The notes: a model not told the origin generated them from the sequence alone. Positions 53,329-63,263 are shown, numbered from the stretch's first letter. The stretch: 64,000 nucleotides of DNA from Aurantibrevibacter litoralis (GCF_034651555.1 NZ_JAYEEQ010000004.1:124001-188000); one strand, 5' to 3'. Numbers and translations are program-made.

Positions 53329-53333
53329 TCTTT

Positions 53334-54095
53334 TTAGGTTATTTTAGTATAAATACTGGTTTCATTTAAAGCATCTACGATAAAATTTTCTTTGAGTCCG
53401 TTCACAATCCATGTTTCAATACATGCGGCTTTGGCGATGGTAGCCGCTTCTATTTTAGACTGCATCCCTCCGGTACCCATAGACGATTTGCCAAGACCCA
53501 CCTCTTTTTCTAATTCAGCTATTTCATTGACCCTTTTAATGGTTTCCGGATTATTGGTTTCCAAAGATTTTTTAGTATATATCCCATCCGTATTGGTGGC
53601 AATCATCAATAAATCTACTTTTAAAAGTGCTGCGGTTAAGGCGGCTAATTTATCATTATCGCCAAACTTAATTTCGTCTGTAGCAACGGTATCATTTTCA
53701 TTAATAATAGGAATAAAATTATTGGCTACTAATACGTTAATGGTGCTGCTAATATTTATTTTGCTCGATGGATGTTCAAAATCGGAATACGAAAGAAGGC
53801 ACTGCGCACTAGAAAGACCCAACTCTCGAAAACTCTCCTGAAACATGCGCATTAAATGGGGCTGACCAATAGCTGCTAGGGCTTGCTTTACGGTAATTTC
53901 TTTTCCGTTATGTTCTAATTTTACAAATTGTTTGGCAGCCGCAATGGCACCGGAGCTTACGATAATAAACTCGTAGTCCGCATTTAAGGCAGCTATTTGT
54001 CGCCCAATATCCTCCAGTTTACCTCTAGAAATCTGATCGGTTTCCTTAGTAAGGGTATTGGTACCAATTTTTAATAAAATACGCTTTTTGCTCAT
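53334..54095 (-). CDS. proB: Glutamate 5-kinase (without PUA domain)
   Basis: A 253-residue amino-acid kinase, the first step of proline synthesis. Motifs are LKIGTNTLTKE, IVSSGAIAAAKQ, NENDTVATDEIKFGDND and GTGGMQSKIEAA. It lacks the C-terminal PUA domain found in many ProB proteins. It lies 5 bases from argF' and 33 from proA. Confidence 0.95.
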   Translation of the reverse strand: MSKKRILLKIGTNTLTKETDQISRGKLEDIGRQIAALNADYEFIIVSSGAIAAAKQFVKLEHNGKEITVKQALAAIGQPHLMRMFQESFRELGLSSAQCLLSYSDFEHPSSKINISSTINVLVANNFIPIINENDTVATDEIKFGDNDKLAALTAALLKVDLLMIATNTDGIYTKKSLETNNPETIKRVNEIAELEKEVGLGKSSMGTGGMQSKIEAATIAKAACIETWIVNGLKENFIVDALNETSIYTKIT

Positions 54096-54128
54096 TAATT
54101 ATGTGCTTTTCTCCATGGCTCGGGCTGG

Positions 54129-55325
54129 CTACCGTACCTGTCCGTTTCCAAAAATATACCATTTATTGGTAACCAAATGTTGCAATCCAATAGGCCCTCG
54201 TTGATGCAATTTATCTGTTCCTATGGCCAATTCGCCCCCCAATCCAAATTGCCCTCCATCCGTAAAACGTGTAGATACATTATGATACACGGCTGCCGAA
54301 TCTACCGCATCCATAAAAATACGTGCTGTGGTTTCATTTTCGGTTAGGATAGACGCAGAATGACCGCCTGCATATTGGTTTATAGTATCAATGGCGGTTT
54401 CCAAATCGGGTACCTGACCCAACACTATTTTATAATCCAGAAATTCCTCATACCACATAGCGGCATTCGGCATAGGCGATGTGCCTTCAAAACCAGTTAG
54501 GGCACTATCGGTAAAAATGGCGACCTTCTTCTTTTTCAGCTCTTGCACTACATGATGCAGAAACTCATGTTTGCGGGGCAAATCGGCAGCAATGAGTACC
54601 TTATCTAATGCATTACAGGCCGATATTTTGGTTGTCTTGGCATTTATGATAATGTCGATGGCTTTTTCTACATCGGCCTCCGTATCTACATACGCAAAAT
54701 TATTGCCTCTGCCACTCACAATAACCGGACAAGTCGCATGCTGTTTCACAAAGGAGATTAACTGTTCCCCGCCTCTGGGTACAATTAAATCTATTTTTTG
54801 TGGTGGTTTCTCCAAATACGCTTGTATTTCCGCTCTATTGAACTTCAAATAGGAAATCCAGTCACTGGAAATATCATTTTCAGAAAGTGCCTGATGCCAT
54901 AGATCCACTACTAAAAGATTGCTGTTTAGAGATTCCTTACCGCCTTTTAATACTATTTTATTGCCCGATTTAAAAGCAATTCCGGCAGCTTCTACAGTAA
55001 CATCGGGTCTTGATTCATAGATGATAAGTACGGTGCCAAAGGGAGCCGTTCTGTTAGATACCTTCATCCCATTTTCATGACTAAACTGATACCGTTCTAT
55101 ACCAAGGGGGTCTGTATTCCCTATCAATTGTTCTAACGAAAGAATCATGCCGTCAATCTTGGCATGATTCACCAAGAGTCTGTCCCGCATTGCAAGATCT
55201 CCGCCCTTATAACCTTGCATATCTTTTTGGTTGGCCTCTAAAATGGCGTTTCGTTCCCGATCCAGAAGTCTGGCCATGCCATCCAATACTGCATTTCGTT
55301 GTTCAATGGTTAAGGGTAAACTCAT
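54129..55325 (-). CDS. proA: Gamma-glutamyl phosphate reductase
   Basis: A 398-residue aldehyde-dehydrogenase-type enzyme, the second step of proline synthesis. Motifs are YESRPDVTVEAAGIAFKSGN, LKGGKES, and the catalytic-Cys segment KISACNALDKVLIA. The C-terminal RFTDGGQFGLGGELAIGTDKLH is conserved. Its start overlaps argD by 4 bases. Confidence 0.96.
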   Translation of the reverse strand: MSLPLTIEQRNAVLDGMARLLDRERNAILEANQKDMQGYKGGDLAMRDRLLVNHAKIDGMILSLEQLIGNTDPLGIERYQFSHENGMKVSNRTAPFGTVLIIYESRPDVTVEAAGIAFKSGNKIVLKGGKESLNSNLLVVDLWHQALSENDISSDWISYLKFNRAEIQAYLEKPPQKIDLIVPRGGEQLISFVKQHATCPVIVSGRGNNFAYVDTEADVEKAIDIIINAKTTKISACNALDKVLIAADLPRKHEFLHHVVQELKKKKVAIFTDSALTGFEGTSPMPNAAMWYEEFLDYKIVLGQVPDLETAIDTINQYAGGHSASILTENETTARIFMDAVDSAAVYHNVSTRFTDGGQFGLGGELAIGTDKLHQRGPIGLQHLVTNKWYIFGNGQVR

Positions 55326-56449
55326 GTCAATTCTATTTTCAAGGCTTCAAAAAAGACATCTAACTGTTCTTTCCTAATATTTAATGCGGGTAAAATTCGC
55401 AGTACGTTTTTGTTTTTTGCCCCGCCTGTAAAAATATGTTGATTGTATATCAACCTTTTTCGTAAATCTGACACCTCAAAATCAAATTCGAGTCCAAACA
55501 TCAATCCTCTTCCTTTTAATTGCTGTATTTGAGGAATCTCCTTTGCTTTTTCCAGAACGTATTGAAACATCTCTTCTGCATTCTGAATCAATTCTTCCTG
55601 CTCAATAACTTCTAAAACCGCCAATGCAGCGGCACAGGCAAGATGGTTTCCACCAAAAGTGGTTCCCAACATTCCGTAGGAAGCTTTAATGGTTTCGTGA
55701 AGCAATACGCCGCCTATCGGAAAGCCATTGCCCATTCCTTTTGCAATGGTAATGATGTCCGGTTCTATACCATGATGCTGAAAGGCAAAGAATTTTCCAC
55801 TACGTCCGTAACCGGCTTGTACTTCATCGGCAATTAGAACAACCTTATTTTTCTTGCAAAGCGATGCTATATGTTGACAAAAAGAAGAAGAAGGTTGATC
55901 CAAGCCGCCAACCCCTTGAATGGCTTCCAAAATTACGCCACAGACATCCCCTTTTTCAATTTCATTCTCAAAAGCATGATGGTCATTAAAAGGTAAAAAA
56001 CTCACTTTTTGTTGCTTATTGATAGGGGCATTAATTTTTTCATCATCGGTGGCAGCAACGGCCGCAGAAGTTCTACCGTGAAAACTATTCTGAAACGCAA
56101 TTATTCTGGTTTTTCCTGTGATGAAAGAGGCCATTTTCAGGGCATTTTCGTTGGCTTCGGCTCCAGAGTTGCACAAAAAGAGATTATAATTCTCACAGCC
56201 CGATACGTGTCCCAGTTTAGTGGCTAATTCTTGTTGAATAGGACTTTGTACCGCATTGCTGTAAAAACCAATCTTATCTAATTGATCCTTAATTCGTTTT
56301 ACATAGTGCGGATGGGAATGTCCTATAGAAATCACAGCATGTCCCCCGTATAAATCTAAATATTTCTGACCCTTCTCATCTGTAACCTCAACACCTTCAG
56401 CGGAAACCGGGGTTACATTATATAGGGGATATACGTCAAATAAATTCAT
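55322..56449 (-). CDS. argD: N-acylornithine aminotransferase
   Basis: A 375-residue class III PLP aminotransferase. The PLP lysine lies in ITIAKGMGNGFPIGG, with LIADEVQAGYGRSG upstream and GGNHLACAAALAV. It transaminates acylglutamate semialdehyde to N-acylornithine, acting after argC. It ends in an ATGA overlap with proA and lies 2 bases after proC. Confidence 0.95.
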   Translation of the reverse strand: MNLFDVYPLYNVTPVSAEGVEVTDEKGQKYLDLYGGHAVISIGHSHPHYVKRIKDQLDKIGFYSNAVQSPIQQELATKLGHVSGCENYNLFLCNSGAEANENALKMASFITGKTRIIAFQNSFHGRTSAAVAATDDEKINAPINKQQKVSFLPFNDHHAFENEIEKGDVCGVILEAIQGVGGLDQPSSSFCQHIASLCKKNKVVLIADEVQAGYGRSGKFFAFQHHGIEPDIITIAKGMGNGFPIGGVLLHETIKASYGMLGTTFGGNHLACAAALAVLEVIEQEELIQNAEEMFQYVLEKAKEIPQIQQLKGRGLMFGLEFDFEVSDLRKRLIYNQHIFTGGAKNKNVLRILPALNIRKEQLDVFFEALKIELT

Positions 56450-56451
56450 TG

Positions 56452-57246
56452 TTAGGTTTTTTTGATTTGATTGATTTTTTCGAATGACGCTACAAGCCCT
56501 TTAATCAAGGAAGAACTTAGCCCTTGATGTTCCATTTCGTTAAGACCTTCTATGGTACAGCCTTTAGGCGTAGTTACCCTATCTATTTCCTTTTCGGGAT
56601 GACTATCCGATGCAATCAATAGTGAAGCTGCCCCGTTACATGTATGCATTGCCAATTCCTGAGCCTCTTTGGCATCGAATCCCAATTGAATGGCTCCTTG
56701 GGTGGTGGCGCGGATAAGGCGCATCCAAAAGGCAATGCCGCTAGCACAAATTACCGTTGCTGCTTGCATTTGTTCTTCCGGAATTTCCATAGTATGCCCC
56801 ATTCGGTTAAAAATGGCTTTGGCCAAATCAATACGTTTTTTGCCCTTTTCATTCGCACAAATACAGGTCATCGACTTCCCTACAGAAATAGCCGTGTTGG
56901 GCATGCTTCTTAGAATGTATAAGTCCGTACCTATAGTTTCTTCCATACGGGCAATGCTAAAACCGGTAATGGTAGAAATAATGACATGCTTCTCCGAAAA
57001 CAAATCCTTAACTTCATTTAGGATGTCTTGAAAATGTCTGGGTTGCACTGCAAAAATTAGAATATCCGAATTTGAAACAGCCTCCCTATTGTTGCTCGTT
57101 ATTGTTACATTATCGTATTTTTCCAGGGCTGCTAAGCTATCCGTATTTTTTTTAGTGAGGTACATGGTAGTGGCACCGTTGCTAAACAAAATTCCCTTTG
57201 CAATAGACAGACCCAAATTTCCTGTGCCAATTATAGCTATTTTCAT
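56452..57246 (-). CDS. proC: Pyrroline-5-carboxylate reductase
   Basis: A 264-residue Rossmann enzyme making proline. The start ATG at 57244-57246 gives MKIAIIGTGNLGLSIAKG; an upstream ATG would add nine odd residues. FAVQPRHF, LRSMPNTAISVGKSMT and the C-terminal RVTTPKGCTIEGLNEME are conserved. It lies between argC and argD in the operon. Confidence 0.95.
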   Translation of the reverse strand: MKIAIIGTGNLGLSIAKGILFSNGATTMYLTKKNTDSLAALEKYDNVTITSNNREAVSNSDILIFAVQPRHFQDILNEVKDLFSEKHVIISTITGFSIARMEETIGTDLYILRSMPNTAISVGKSMTCICANEKGKKRIDLAKAIFNRMGHTMEIPEEQMQAATVICASGIAFWMRLIRATTQGAIQLGFDAKEAQELAMHTCNGAASLLIASDSHPEKEIDRVTTPKGCTIEGLNEMEHQGLSSSLIKGLVASFEKINQIKKT

Positions 57247-57260
57247 AATTCTAGTAGTTA

Positions 57261-57410
57261 GTAAAGCGTACAAAGTACCAAGTTTGTTTTATAAATATTA
57301 TATACTAAGTATACTTAATGTTTCCATTTTTATGGCTTTCAAAACCATTGCAATTCGTTCTAATTTCCCAAATTTGAATACTTAGTACTTTGTACTTAAT
57401 ACTCATTACT
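57261..57410. repeat. Inverted AGTAC-rich repeat between argC and proC
   Basis: GTACAAAGTAC (about 57268-57278) and its reverse-complement-like partner GTACTTTGTAC (about 57385-57395) bracket AT-rich text in the 187-base gap. The wording, on the minus strand AAGTACAAAGTACTAAG, resembles interspersed repeats in flavobacterial intergenic DNA. Confidence 0.4.
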
Positions 57411-57433
57411 AAAAAAATCAATACTGATCCGCT

Positions 57434-58408
57434 CTAAAAAACACCTGCTTTTAAATGTAACCCTTCCGTTTCCTCAAAACCAAACATCAGGTTCATGTTT
57501 TGGACGGCTTGTCCCGATGCTCCTTTTAATAAATTATCGATAATAGATGTGATTAATAACGTATTCTCATGTTTCATCAAGTGAATATGACATTGATTGG
57601 TGTTTACCACTTGTTTTAAACTAGTAGGTTCTTCCGAAACTTGAGTAAACTGTGCATCTACATAGAAATCTGCATATAATTGCCTAGCTTCTGCTTCCGA
57701 ACCCTCGAAATCTGTATATGCGGTAACAAAGATACCCCTTGGGAAATTGCCACGGTTAGGAATAAAAAAAAGTTGACTGCTATCTTTCTGCAAGGACCTT
57801 AAACTTTCATTAATTTCTCCTAAATGTTGATGGGTAAAGGGTTTGTACCAAGAAACATTATTGTTGCGCCAACTGAAATGGGAGGTTTCGGCCAGTCCTA
57901 CGCCCGCCCCCGTGCTTCCGGTAACCGCATTAATGTGCACTCCATGTTGAAGCAACTGCGCTTTTGCCAGTGGTAAAAGTGCCAGCTGTATGGCGGTAGC
58001 GAAACAACCCGGATTGGCCACATAATTGGCATTGACAATGGTATTTCGTTGAAGTTCAGGGAGTCCGTAAACAAATTCTTTTTCCTCGTAAACAGCATCC
58101 TTTTGTAGCCTAAAATCATTGCTTAAATCTATAATTTTGGTACTCGTGGAAAACGTGTGGTTTTTAAGGAACTGGGTAGAATTTCCGTGTCCGAGACATA
58201 AAAAAACAACATCCACGTTTGCATTCACCTTAGCGGTAAATTCCAAATTGGTTAGTCCCAAAAGGTCGGGATGCGCTGTGTGTAGTTTTTTTCCTGCTCG
58301 TGTGGTACTAAAAATAAAATCGATAACGGTTTGTGGATGATGAAGCAAAATACGAATGAGTTCGCCTCCAGTATATCCCGAACCGCCTATAATCCCTGCT
58401 TTAATCAT
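57434..58408 (-). CDS. argC: N-acyl-gamma-glutamyl-phosphate reductase
   Basis: A 324-residue NADPH-dependent enzyme. The N-terminal motif GIIGGSGYTGGELIR and the catalytic C135 in NPGCFATAIQLAL are present, with FLCLGHG and HQHLGEI. It overlaps argG by 8 bases. It reduces the acylglutamyl phosphate made by argB. Confidence 0.96.
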   Translation of the reverse strand: MIKAGIIGGSGYTGGELIRILLHHPQTVIDFIFSTTRAGKKLHTAHPDLLGLTNLEFTAKVNANVDVVFLCLGHGNSTQFLKNHTFSTSTKIIDLSNDFRLQKDAVYEEKEFVYGLPELQRNTIVNANYVANPGCFATAIQLALLPLAKAQLLQHGVHINAVTGSTGAGVGLAETSHFSWRNNNVSWYKPFTHQHLGEINESLRSLQKDSSQLFFIPNRGNFPRGIFVTAYTDFEGSEAEARQLYADFYVDAQFTQVSEEPTSLKQVVNTNQCHIHLMKHENTLLITSIIDNLLKGASGQAVQNMNLMFGFEETEGLHLKAGVF

Positions 58409-59591
58409 TGTTTTGATTTACGAAATTGTATATTTTTCCTGGATTGGATAGGATTTTGATAAATCCTTTGGCGTCCTCTGCCGTCCAACCCTTATTCATT
58501 TCACCATAACTTCCAAAAGCGGCATTCATTAAATCGTGTTTAGAACGGATGCCGTTTAGTTCAAATCGATACGGATGTAAGGTTATGTACACATCACCTG
58601 AAACATTTTTTTGGGTGTCCGATAAAAATGCTTCTATATTCCGCATTACTTCATCCAAATAATTTCCTTCATGCAAAAGCATTCCATAGAAATTACCCAA
58701 TTGTTCTTTTTGAAACTGCTGCCATTTGCTCAAAGTATGTTTTTCTAATAAATGATGCGCTTTTATACAAATTAAAGAGGCGGCGGCCTCAAAACCAACC
58801 CTTCCTTTAATTCCTATAATGGTATCGCCTACATGAATATCTCTTCCGATAGCATATTGCGATGCCAAAGCGTTTAATTTAATAATTGTATCTACAGCCG
58901 AGGCCTCTTCTCCGTTGAGGGATACCGGCTCCCCATTTTTGAAGGTTAACGTAAGGGCTGTAGGCTTGGTTTCTTGGATTTGGCTAGGATAGGCTGTTTC
59001 CGGTAAGGAAGCATGAGAAGTTAAGGTCTCTGTACCGCCTACAGAAGTGCCCCACAAGCCTTTGTTTATAGAATATTTCGCCTTTTCCCAAGAATAATCG
59101 ATCCCATTTTTCTGCAAGTATTCAATTTCTGCTTCACGCGATAATTTGCTGTCACGTATCGGAGTTATGATCTCTATTTCAGGGGCGATGATTTGAAAAA
59201 TCATATCAAACCGCACCTGATCGTTGCCGGCTCCCGTACTACCATGTGCTATGTAGTTAGCTCCTATTTTTTTTGCGTAATTTACGATCTCCATGGCCTG
59301 TATAATGCGTTCTGCACTCACAGACAGTGGATAGGTATTATTTTTTAACACATTGCCAAAGATGAGGTATTTTACCACTTTTTGATAAAAGGTTTCTACG
59401 GCATCAATAGAAGTATAGGACGCCGCCCCCAGTTGCAGGGCTTTTTCTTTAATGCCATGTATTTCCTCTTCCGAAAAACCTCCTGTATTCACACTTACGG
59501 CATGTACTTCATATCCCATGTCCTGCGACAAGAACTTTGCGCAATATGAAGTATCTAATCCACCACTATAGGCCAAAACTAACTTTTTCAT
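58401..59591 (-). CDS. argG: Argininosuccinate synthase
   Basis: A 396-residue ATP-dependent enzyme joining citrulline and aspartate. The N-terminal ATP-pyrophosphatase loop is LAYSGGLDTSYC; AHGSTGAGNDQVRFD is the second conserved block. It overlaps argC and the upstream GNAT gene. Confidence 0.96.
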   Translation of the reverse strand: MKKLVLAYSGGLDTSYCAKFLSQDMGYEVHAVSVNTGGFSEEEIHGIKEKALQLGAASYTSIDAVETFYQKVVKYLIFGNVLKNNTYPLSVSAERIIQAMEIVNYAKKIGANYIAHGSTGAGNDQVRFDMIFQIIAPEIEIITPIRDSKLSREAEIEYLQKNGIDYSWEKAKYSINKGLWGTSVGGTETLTSHASLPETAYPSQIQETKPTALTLTFKNGEPVSLNGEEASAVDTIIKLNALASQYAIGRDIHVGDTIIGIKGRVGFEAAASLICIKAHHLLEKHTLSKWQQFQKEQLGNFYGMLLHEGNYLDEVMRNIEAFLSDTQKNVSGDVYITLHPYRFELNGIRSKHDLMNAAFGSYGEMNKGWTAEDAKGFIKILSNPGKIYNFVNQNND

Positions 59592-60208
59592 TTTTCTTTC
59601 TTTTTAAAAAACAGATGTTCTTTTATACTCTTTAATCGCTTAAATGCTTTAGTATTCAATTTTTCCTTTTCGCGGTCCCCATTTTTTGCAAAAGGATCGT
59701 ATAACATGCCGGTACACAGGCACATTTTTTGTTCGGTACGGGTAAGAATATCGAAATTCTTACAGGTTTGGCATCCCTTCCAAAAATCGGGATCATCGGT
59801 AAGTTCCGAAAATGTTACCGGTTTGTACCCCAGTTCGTAATTTATCTTCATTACAGCAAGCCCTGTAGTAATCCCAAAAATCTTGGCATTTGGAAATTTT
59901 TTTCGGGAAAGCTCAAAAATCGTCTTTTTTATATCCTTTGCCAAGCCTTTATCCCTATAATTAGGGTGTACAATTAGTCCGGAATTGGCAACAAACTTCT
60001 CATGACCCCATACTTCAATGTAGCAAAATCCGGCAAAAGTAGTTCCATCCAAAGCAATAACCGCATTGCCATTTTGCAACTTTTTCTGAATATATTCCGG
60101 GGTGCGTTTGGCGATACCCGTGCCTCGTATTTTTGCAGACTCTTCTATAGTGTCGCAAATAATCTGCGCATATTTAAAATGAGATTCATTAGCAATAACA
60201 ATTTTCAT
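59588..60208 (-). CDS. GNAT-family N-acyltransferase heading the arginine operon
   Basis: A 206-residue GNAT protein. The acyl-CoA motif is LIVHPNYRDKGLAKDIKK (about residues 78-94), with the pantetheine-loop pattern RxKGLA. After the core comes a Cys-rich tail (C146, C149, C163, C165) that may bind metal. It overlaps argG by 4 bases as the first gene of the operon. No argA or argJ is in the window, and the pathway needs an enzyme acylating glutamate, so this is the natural candidate for N-acetyl- or N-succinylglutamate synthase. That function is inferred from position. Confidence 0.85.
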   Translation of the reverse strand: MKIVIANESHFKYAQIICDTIEESAKIRGTGIAKRTPEYIQKKLQNGNAVIALDGTTFAGFCYIEVWGHEKFVANSGLIVHPNYRDKGLAKDIKKTIFELSRKKFPNAKIFGITTGLAVMKINYELGYKPVTFSELTDDPDFWKGCQTCKNFDILTRTEQKMCLCTGMLYDPFAKNGDREKEKLNTKAFKRLKSIKEHLFFKKKEK

Positions 60209-60387
60209 TGAACGTTGCTTTAAAGATTAAAATTTAGATAGTATTTGAAGCGAGAGTAGAAATGGACACACCTATTTCCAAAATGAAATTGCACCCTTAC
60301 GGGCGACGACGAAAAGGAGTAAACGATACAACGAGATTGGTTGATTCGTTTTGATAGTTAGTAAGTGCTTTTTTCTCCATTGCGAAA

Positions 60388-60395
60388 CAAAGGTA
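60388..60395 (-). promoter_or_regulatory. -7 element TACCTTTG of the arg-pro operon
   Basis: An exact minus-strand TAnnTTTG, implying a leader of about 170 bases before the GNAT start. Next to it, 60394-60410 is a near palindrome (14 of 17 positions symmetric) that could be an operator, but it does not match the ArgR box. Confidence 0.45.
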
Positions 60396-60426
60396 TAAAT
60401 TTAATTCATAGTATTACATTAGCCTA

Positions 60427-61776
60427 TCAATTTTTACAAAAAAGTGCCTTTTTGTTATTTCGATACCGTATTTCGTAGACCATGAACCCATAGATTACGA
60501 TGTATTCTACCAATAATAACCATAAGTTTTCCTTAAAATCACTCTTAGAATAAGCCCAATAACTTAAGGCCACAACACCAGACCATACTATGGCGAAACG
60601 GAATTGTGTAAAAACGCCTAAAAGTGCTACAAAAATTATGTACCAAGGATGTATGGTGGTGGCCAAAAAATAATAGACACACAAGATCCAGAACATGGAA
60701 TTAAGAAGATGGGAAAGGCTATTGTTCTTCTTTAAAAAAGTAATAAAAAGGATGACAGCAATTATGATGTAGGGCGATATCTTTCCAAAATCTTTAATGA
60801 GTTCGTATCCTTTTATATCAAAATGAAGGGCAATTTGTTTTATAAGATTATAGACTCCGGCATTAAACTCAAAATTAGAAAACCAAAGCCCGATAGTTGC
60901 CGAATAGTTGTCTATAAATTCTACAGTAAAAAAAGGAAGTAATAGCAAGAGCATTGCGCCCCCTACTAAGAGGTAAAACAGAGTGCTTTTTTTAAAACCA
61001 AAAAAAGGCAGAAAAAGCGGTAAAAACAGGATCGGCACTAGTTTTACGGAAATAGAAAGTGCATAGACCACGGCAGCCCATTGCCAGTAGCCTTTGGCAA
61101 TTAAACATAAAGACCAAACAAAGAAAAACAGCATTACGCCTTCAAAATGAAGGTTGCCAGTAAGTTCTATGATCACAAGCGGATTTAGAAAATACCAAAA
61201 AGCATGATACTTGGGAAGGTTAAGATGCCCCAATAATTGCCTTCCAAAGTAAAGCACGCCAACATCTGCCAGGATCATAATGCTTCTCATAAACAGGATG
61301 TTTCCGAAAATTCGATCTTCGGAAAATAAAGCCGATAGTCCAAAAAATAGTTGATTTAGTGGCGGATAATTAGAAAAATGTCGGGCGCTTAAGCTACCCA
61401 TTCCTTCATAGAGTATTCGTGCATTGGCTACAGGAAATTCTGGCTCTATGATGAGCGTATTGGGAACAAAGAGATAGGGGTTAATTCCATTGCGTATTAA
61501 TTCGCCATCCCAAATAAACCGATAAAAGTCTTGCGACAAATTAGGCGTGGCAGCCATGAAAATGAGCCGAAAAAGAAGACCGGCAACGAACAGAAACTTA
61601 AAATTCCATTTTTCAAACTGTATCATTTTGTAGCACAAAAGAAACAGTGCAAAAAACAGACTTATTAACTTCAAAAAATCTGTCCGCTCAAGCGCATAGG
61701 CAAAACTGTAATAGAAGAAGAGGCTACACCATGCCAGCAGTATTGGAACTTTATGTAGTTTCCAATAGGCTCGCAT
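60427..61776 (-). CDS. Polytopic mannosyltransferase-like (GT-C) protein
   Basis: A 449-residue membrane protein with about ten to twelve helices. GT-C features are the early NLSQDFYRFIWDGELIRNGINP loop with Asp and Glu, and YPPLNQLFFG. Family members transfer mannose or other sugars from polyprenyl-phosphate donors. The adjacent DPM-like gene would make such a donor. It lies 2 bases downstream of the GT2 gene. Confidence 0.78.
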   Translation of the reverse strand: MRAYWKLHKVPILLAWCSLFFYYSFAYALERTDFLKLISLFFALFLLCYKMIQFEKWNFKFLFVAGLLFRLIFMAATPNLSQDFYRFIWDGELIRNGINPYLFVPNTLIIEPEFPVANARILYEGMGSLSARHFSNYPPLNQLFFGLSALFSEDRIFGNILFMRSIMILADVGVLYFGRQLLGHLNLPKYHAFWYFLNPLVIIELTGNLHFEGVMLFFFVWSLCLIAKGYWQWAAVVYALSISVKLVPILFLPLFLPFFGFKKSTLFYLLVGGAMLLLLLPFFTVEFIDNYSATIGLWFSNFEFNAGVYNLIKQIALHFDIKGYELIKDFGKISPYIIIAVILFITFLKKNNSLSHLLNSMFWILCVYYFLATTIHPWYIIFVALLGVFTQFRFAIVWSGVVALSYWAYSKSDFKENLWLLLVEYIVIYGFMVYEIRYRNNKKALFCKN

Positions 61777-61778
61777 GC

Positions 61779-63263
61779 TTAGACCTTAGCGAAAAGGGAT
61801 TTAAAAAAGACAAAACCAAAACCCAAAAACAGCATAAAATGGAAGGGAAACAGACCAAAATCATTTAAGGGTACTGCGCTATACATGCCAAATAAGAAAT
61901 AGATCATAAGTAGCGCTTCTAAAATCATGTTCGGTGAAAGTTTTGTGGTTAAATACTTATTGCCTTTCCAACTGTCTGTTAACTTATTGATGTTAAATTT
62001 AGGGGTGCGCACAAACTCGCTTCGTTTGCCCATATGGCCTTCTAAAACAGCCATGGAATTATGGAGCGAAAAACCTAAGGCGATGGAGAAAAAGGTAAAG
62101 AAAAGTTTTATGTAGTCTACAAACTTGTCAAAACTACTGCCTTGTATACTTTTATAGGTAAACCAATAACACACAAATAAAATGATGGTACTGATGATAA
62201 AGAAACTGGTAACATCAAACAACCAACCTAAATGCGGAAACATGTTTTTGATGTACAACATAGGAATGCTTAAAAATGCTACAATAAAGACACAAAGAAA
62301 CATAGAACTGTTTAGCAAGTGCATTACCCCATGAAATTTGGTTTTAAAAGAAATATTTTTAGAGAAAAGGACGCTTACCACCGTTTTTCTGAAATTTTCA
62401 GCACCTCCTTTATTCCAGCGAAATTGCTGTGAACGGGCTGCACTGATTACTACGGGAAGCTCTGCCGGGGTTTCTACATCTTCCAAATATTTAAATTTCC
62501 AATTCTTAAGTTGGGCACGATAGCTAAGATCTAAATCTTCGGTAAGGGTGTCTCCTTCCCAGTTACCGGCATCTAAAATGCATTCTTTACGCCAAATACC
62601 GGCCGTACCATTAAAATTTATAAAATGGCCTTTGGCGTTTCTTCCTACTTGTTCTAAGGTAAAGTGCGCATCTAAGGCAAAGGCTTGTATTCTTGTTAAG
62701 GTAGAATAGTCTCTGTTGATATGCCCCCAACGCGTTTGCACCACTCCTATTTCTGTATCTTTAAAATAAATAACGGTCTTCTTTAACCAATCTGAAGATG
62801 GAAGAAAATCGGCATCAAAAATAGCAATAAACTCTCCTTTGGCAATTTTTAAACCCTCTTTTAAAGCGCCTGCCTTAAATCCTTCCCGGTTGGTTCTTCG
62901 TATGTGCGTAATATCTAATCCCTTTTCTTGAAGCAATTTAATGCGCTGTGCGGTATCATTTACAGAATTGTCGGTGGAGTCGTCCAAAACCTGTATTTCC
63001 AATTTGTTCGAGGGATATTCAATTTTGGCAATGTTTTCTAAAAGTCGTTCTACCACATATTCCTCGTTGTAAATAGGTAGTTGTATGGTTACAAAGGGGA
63101 TTTCTCTAGGGTCTAAAAGATTGAATTTTGGGGCGGTTTGTATCTGTCTTTTGTAACCTAGATAATTTACTAAAAGGTTTAATTGCGCCAGACTGTAAAA
63201 AAAGATCAATAACAACGAAATAGTGTAGATGGCTATAATGATGTAAACAATTGCTAGTCCCAT
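61779..63263 (-). CDS. Membrane GT2 glycosyltransferase, cellulose-synthase-like
   Basis: A 494-residue enzyme with an N-terminal membrane helix and about four C-terminal helices. The GT2 motifs are PIYNEE, VLDDSTDN, IFDADF, the TEDLDLSYRAQ acid and QQFRW. These are the D, D, D, QxxRW residues of processive beta-glycosyltransferases. The product is unknown. It lies directly after the DPM-like gene. Confidence 0.88.
   Translation of the reverse strand: MGLAIVYIIIAIYTISLLLIFFYSLAQLNLLVNYLGYKRQIQTAPKFNLLDPREIPFVTIQLPIYNEEYVVERLLENIAKIEYPSNKLEIQVLDDSTDNSVNDTAQRIKLLQEKGLDITHIRRTNREGFKAGALKEGLKIAKGEFIAIFDADFLPSSDWLKKTVIYFKDTEIGVVQTRWGHINRDYSTLTRIQAFALDAHFTLEQVGRNAKGHFINFNGTAGIWRKECILDAGNWEGDTLTEDLDLSYRAQLKNWKFKYLEDVETPAELPVVISAARSQQFRWNKGGAENFRKTVVSVLFSKNISFKTKFHGVMHLLNSSMFLCVFIVAFLSIPMLYIKNMFPHLGWLFDVTSFFIISTIILFVCYWFTYKSIQGSSFDKFVDYIKLFFTFFSIALGFSLHNSMAVLEGHMGKRSEFVRTPKFNINKLTDSWKGNKYLTTKLSPNMILEALLMIYFLFGMYSAVPLNDFGLFPFHFMLFLGFGFVFFKSLFAKV

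Noticed and set aside
53392..53841. A 149-codon frame antisense to proB
   Set aside because: proB is intact and motif-complete across this span; the antisense frame has no recognisable domain.
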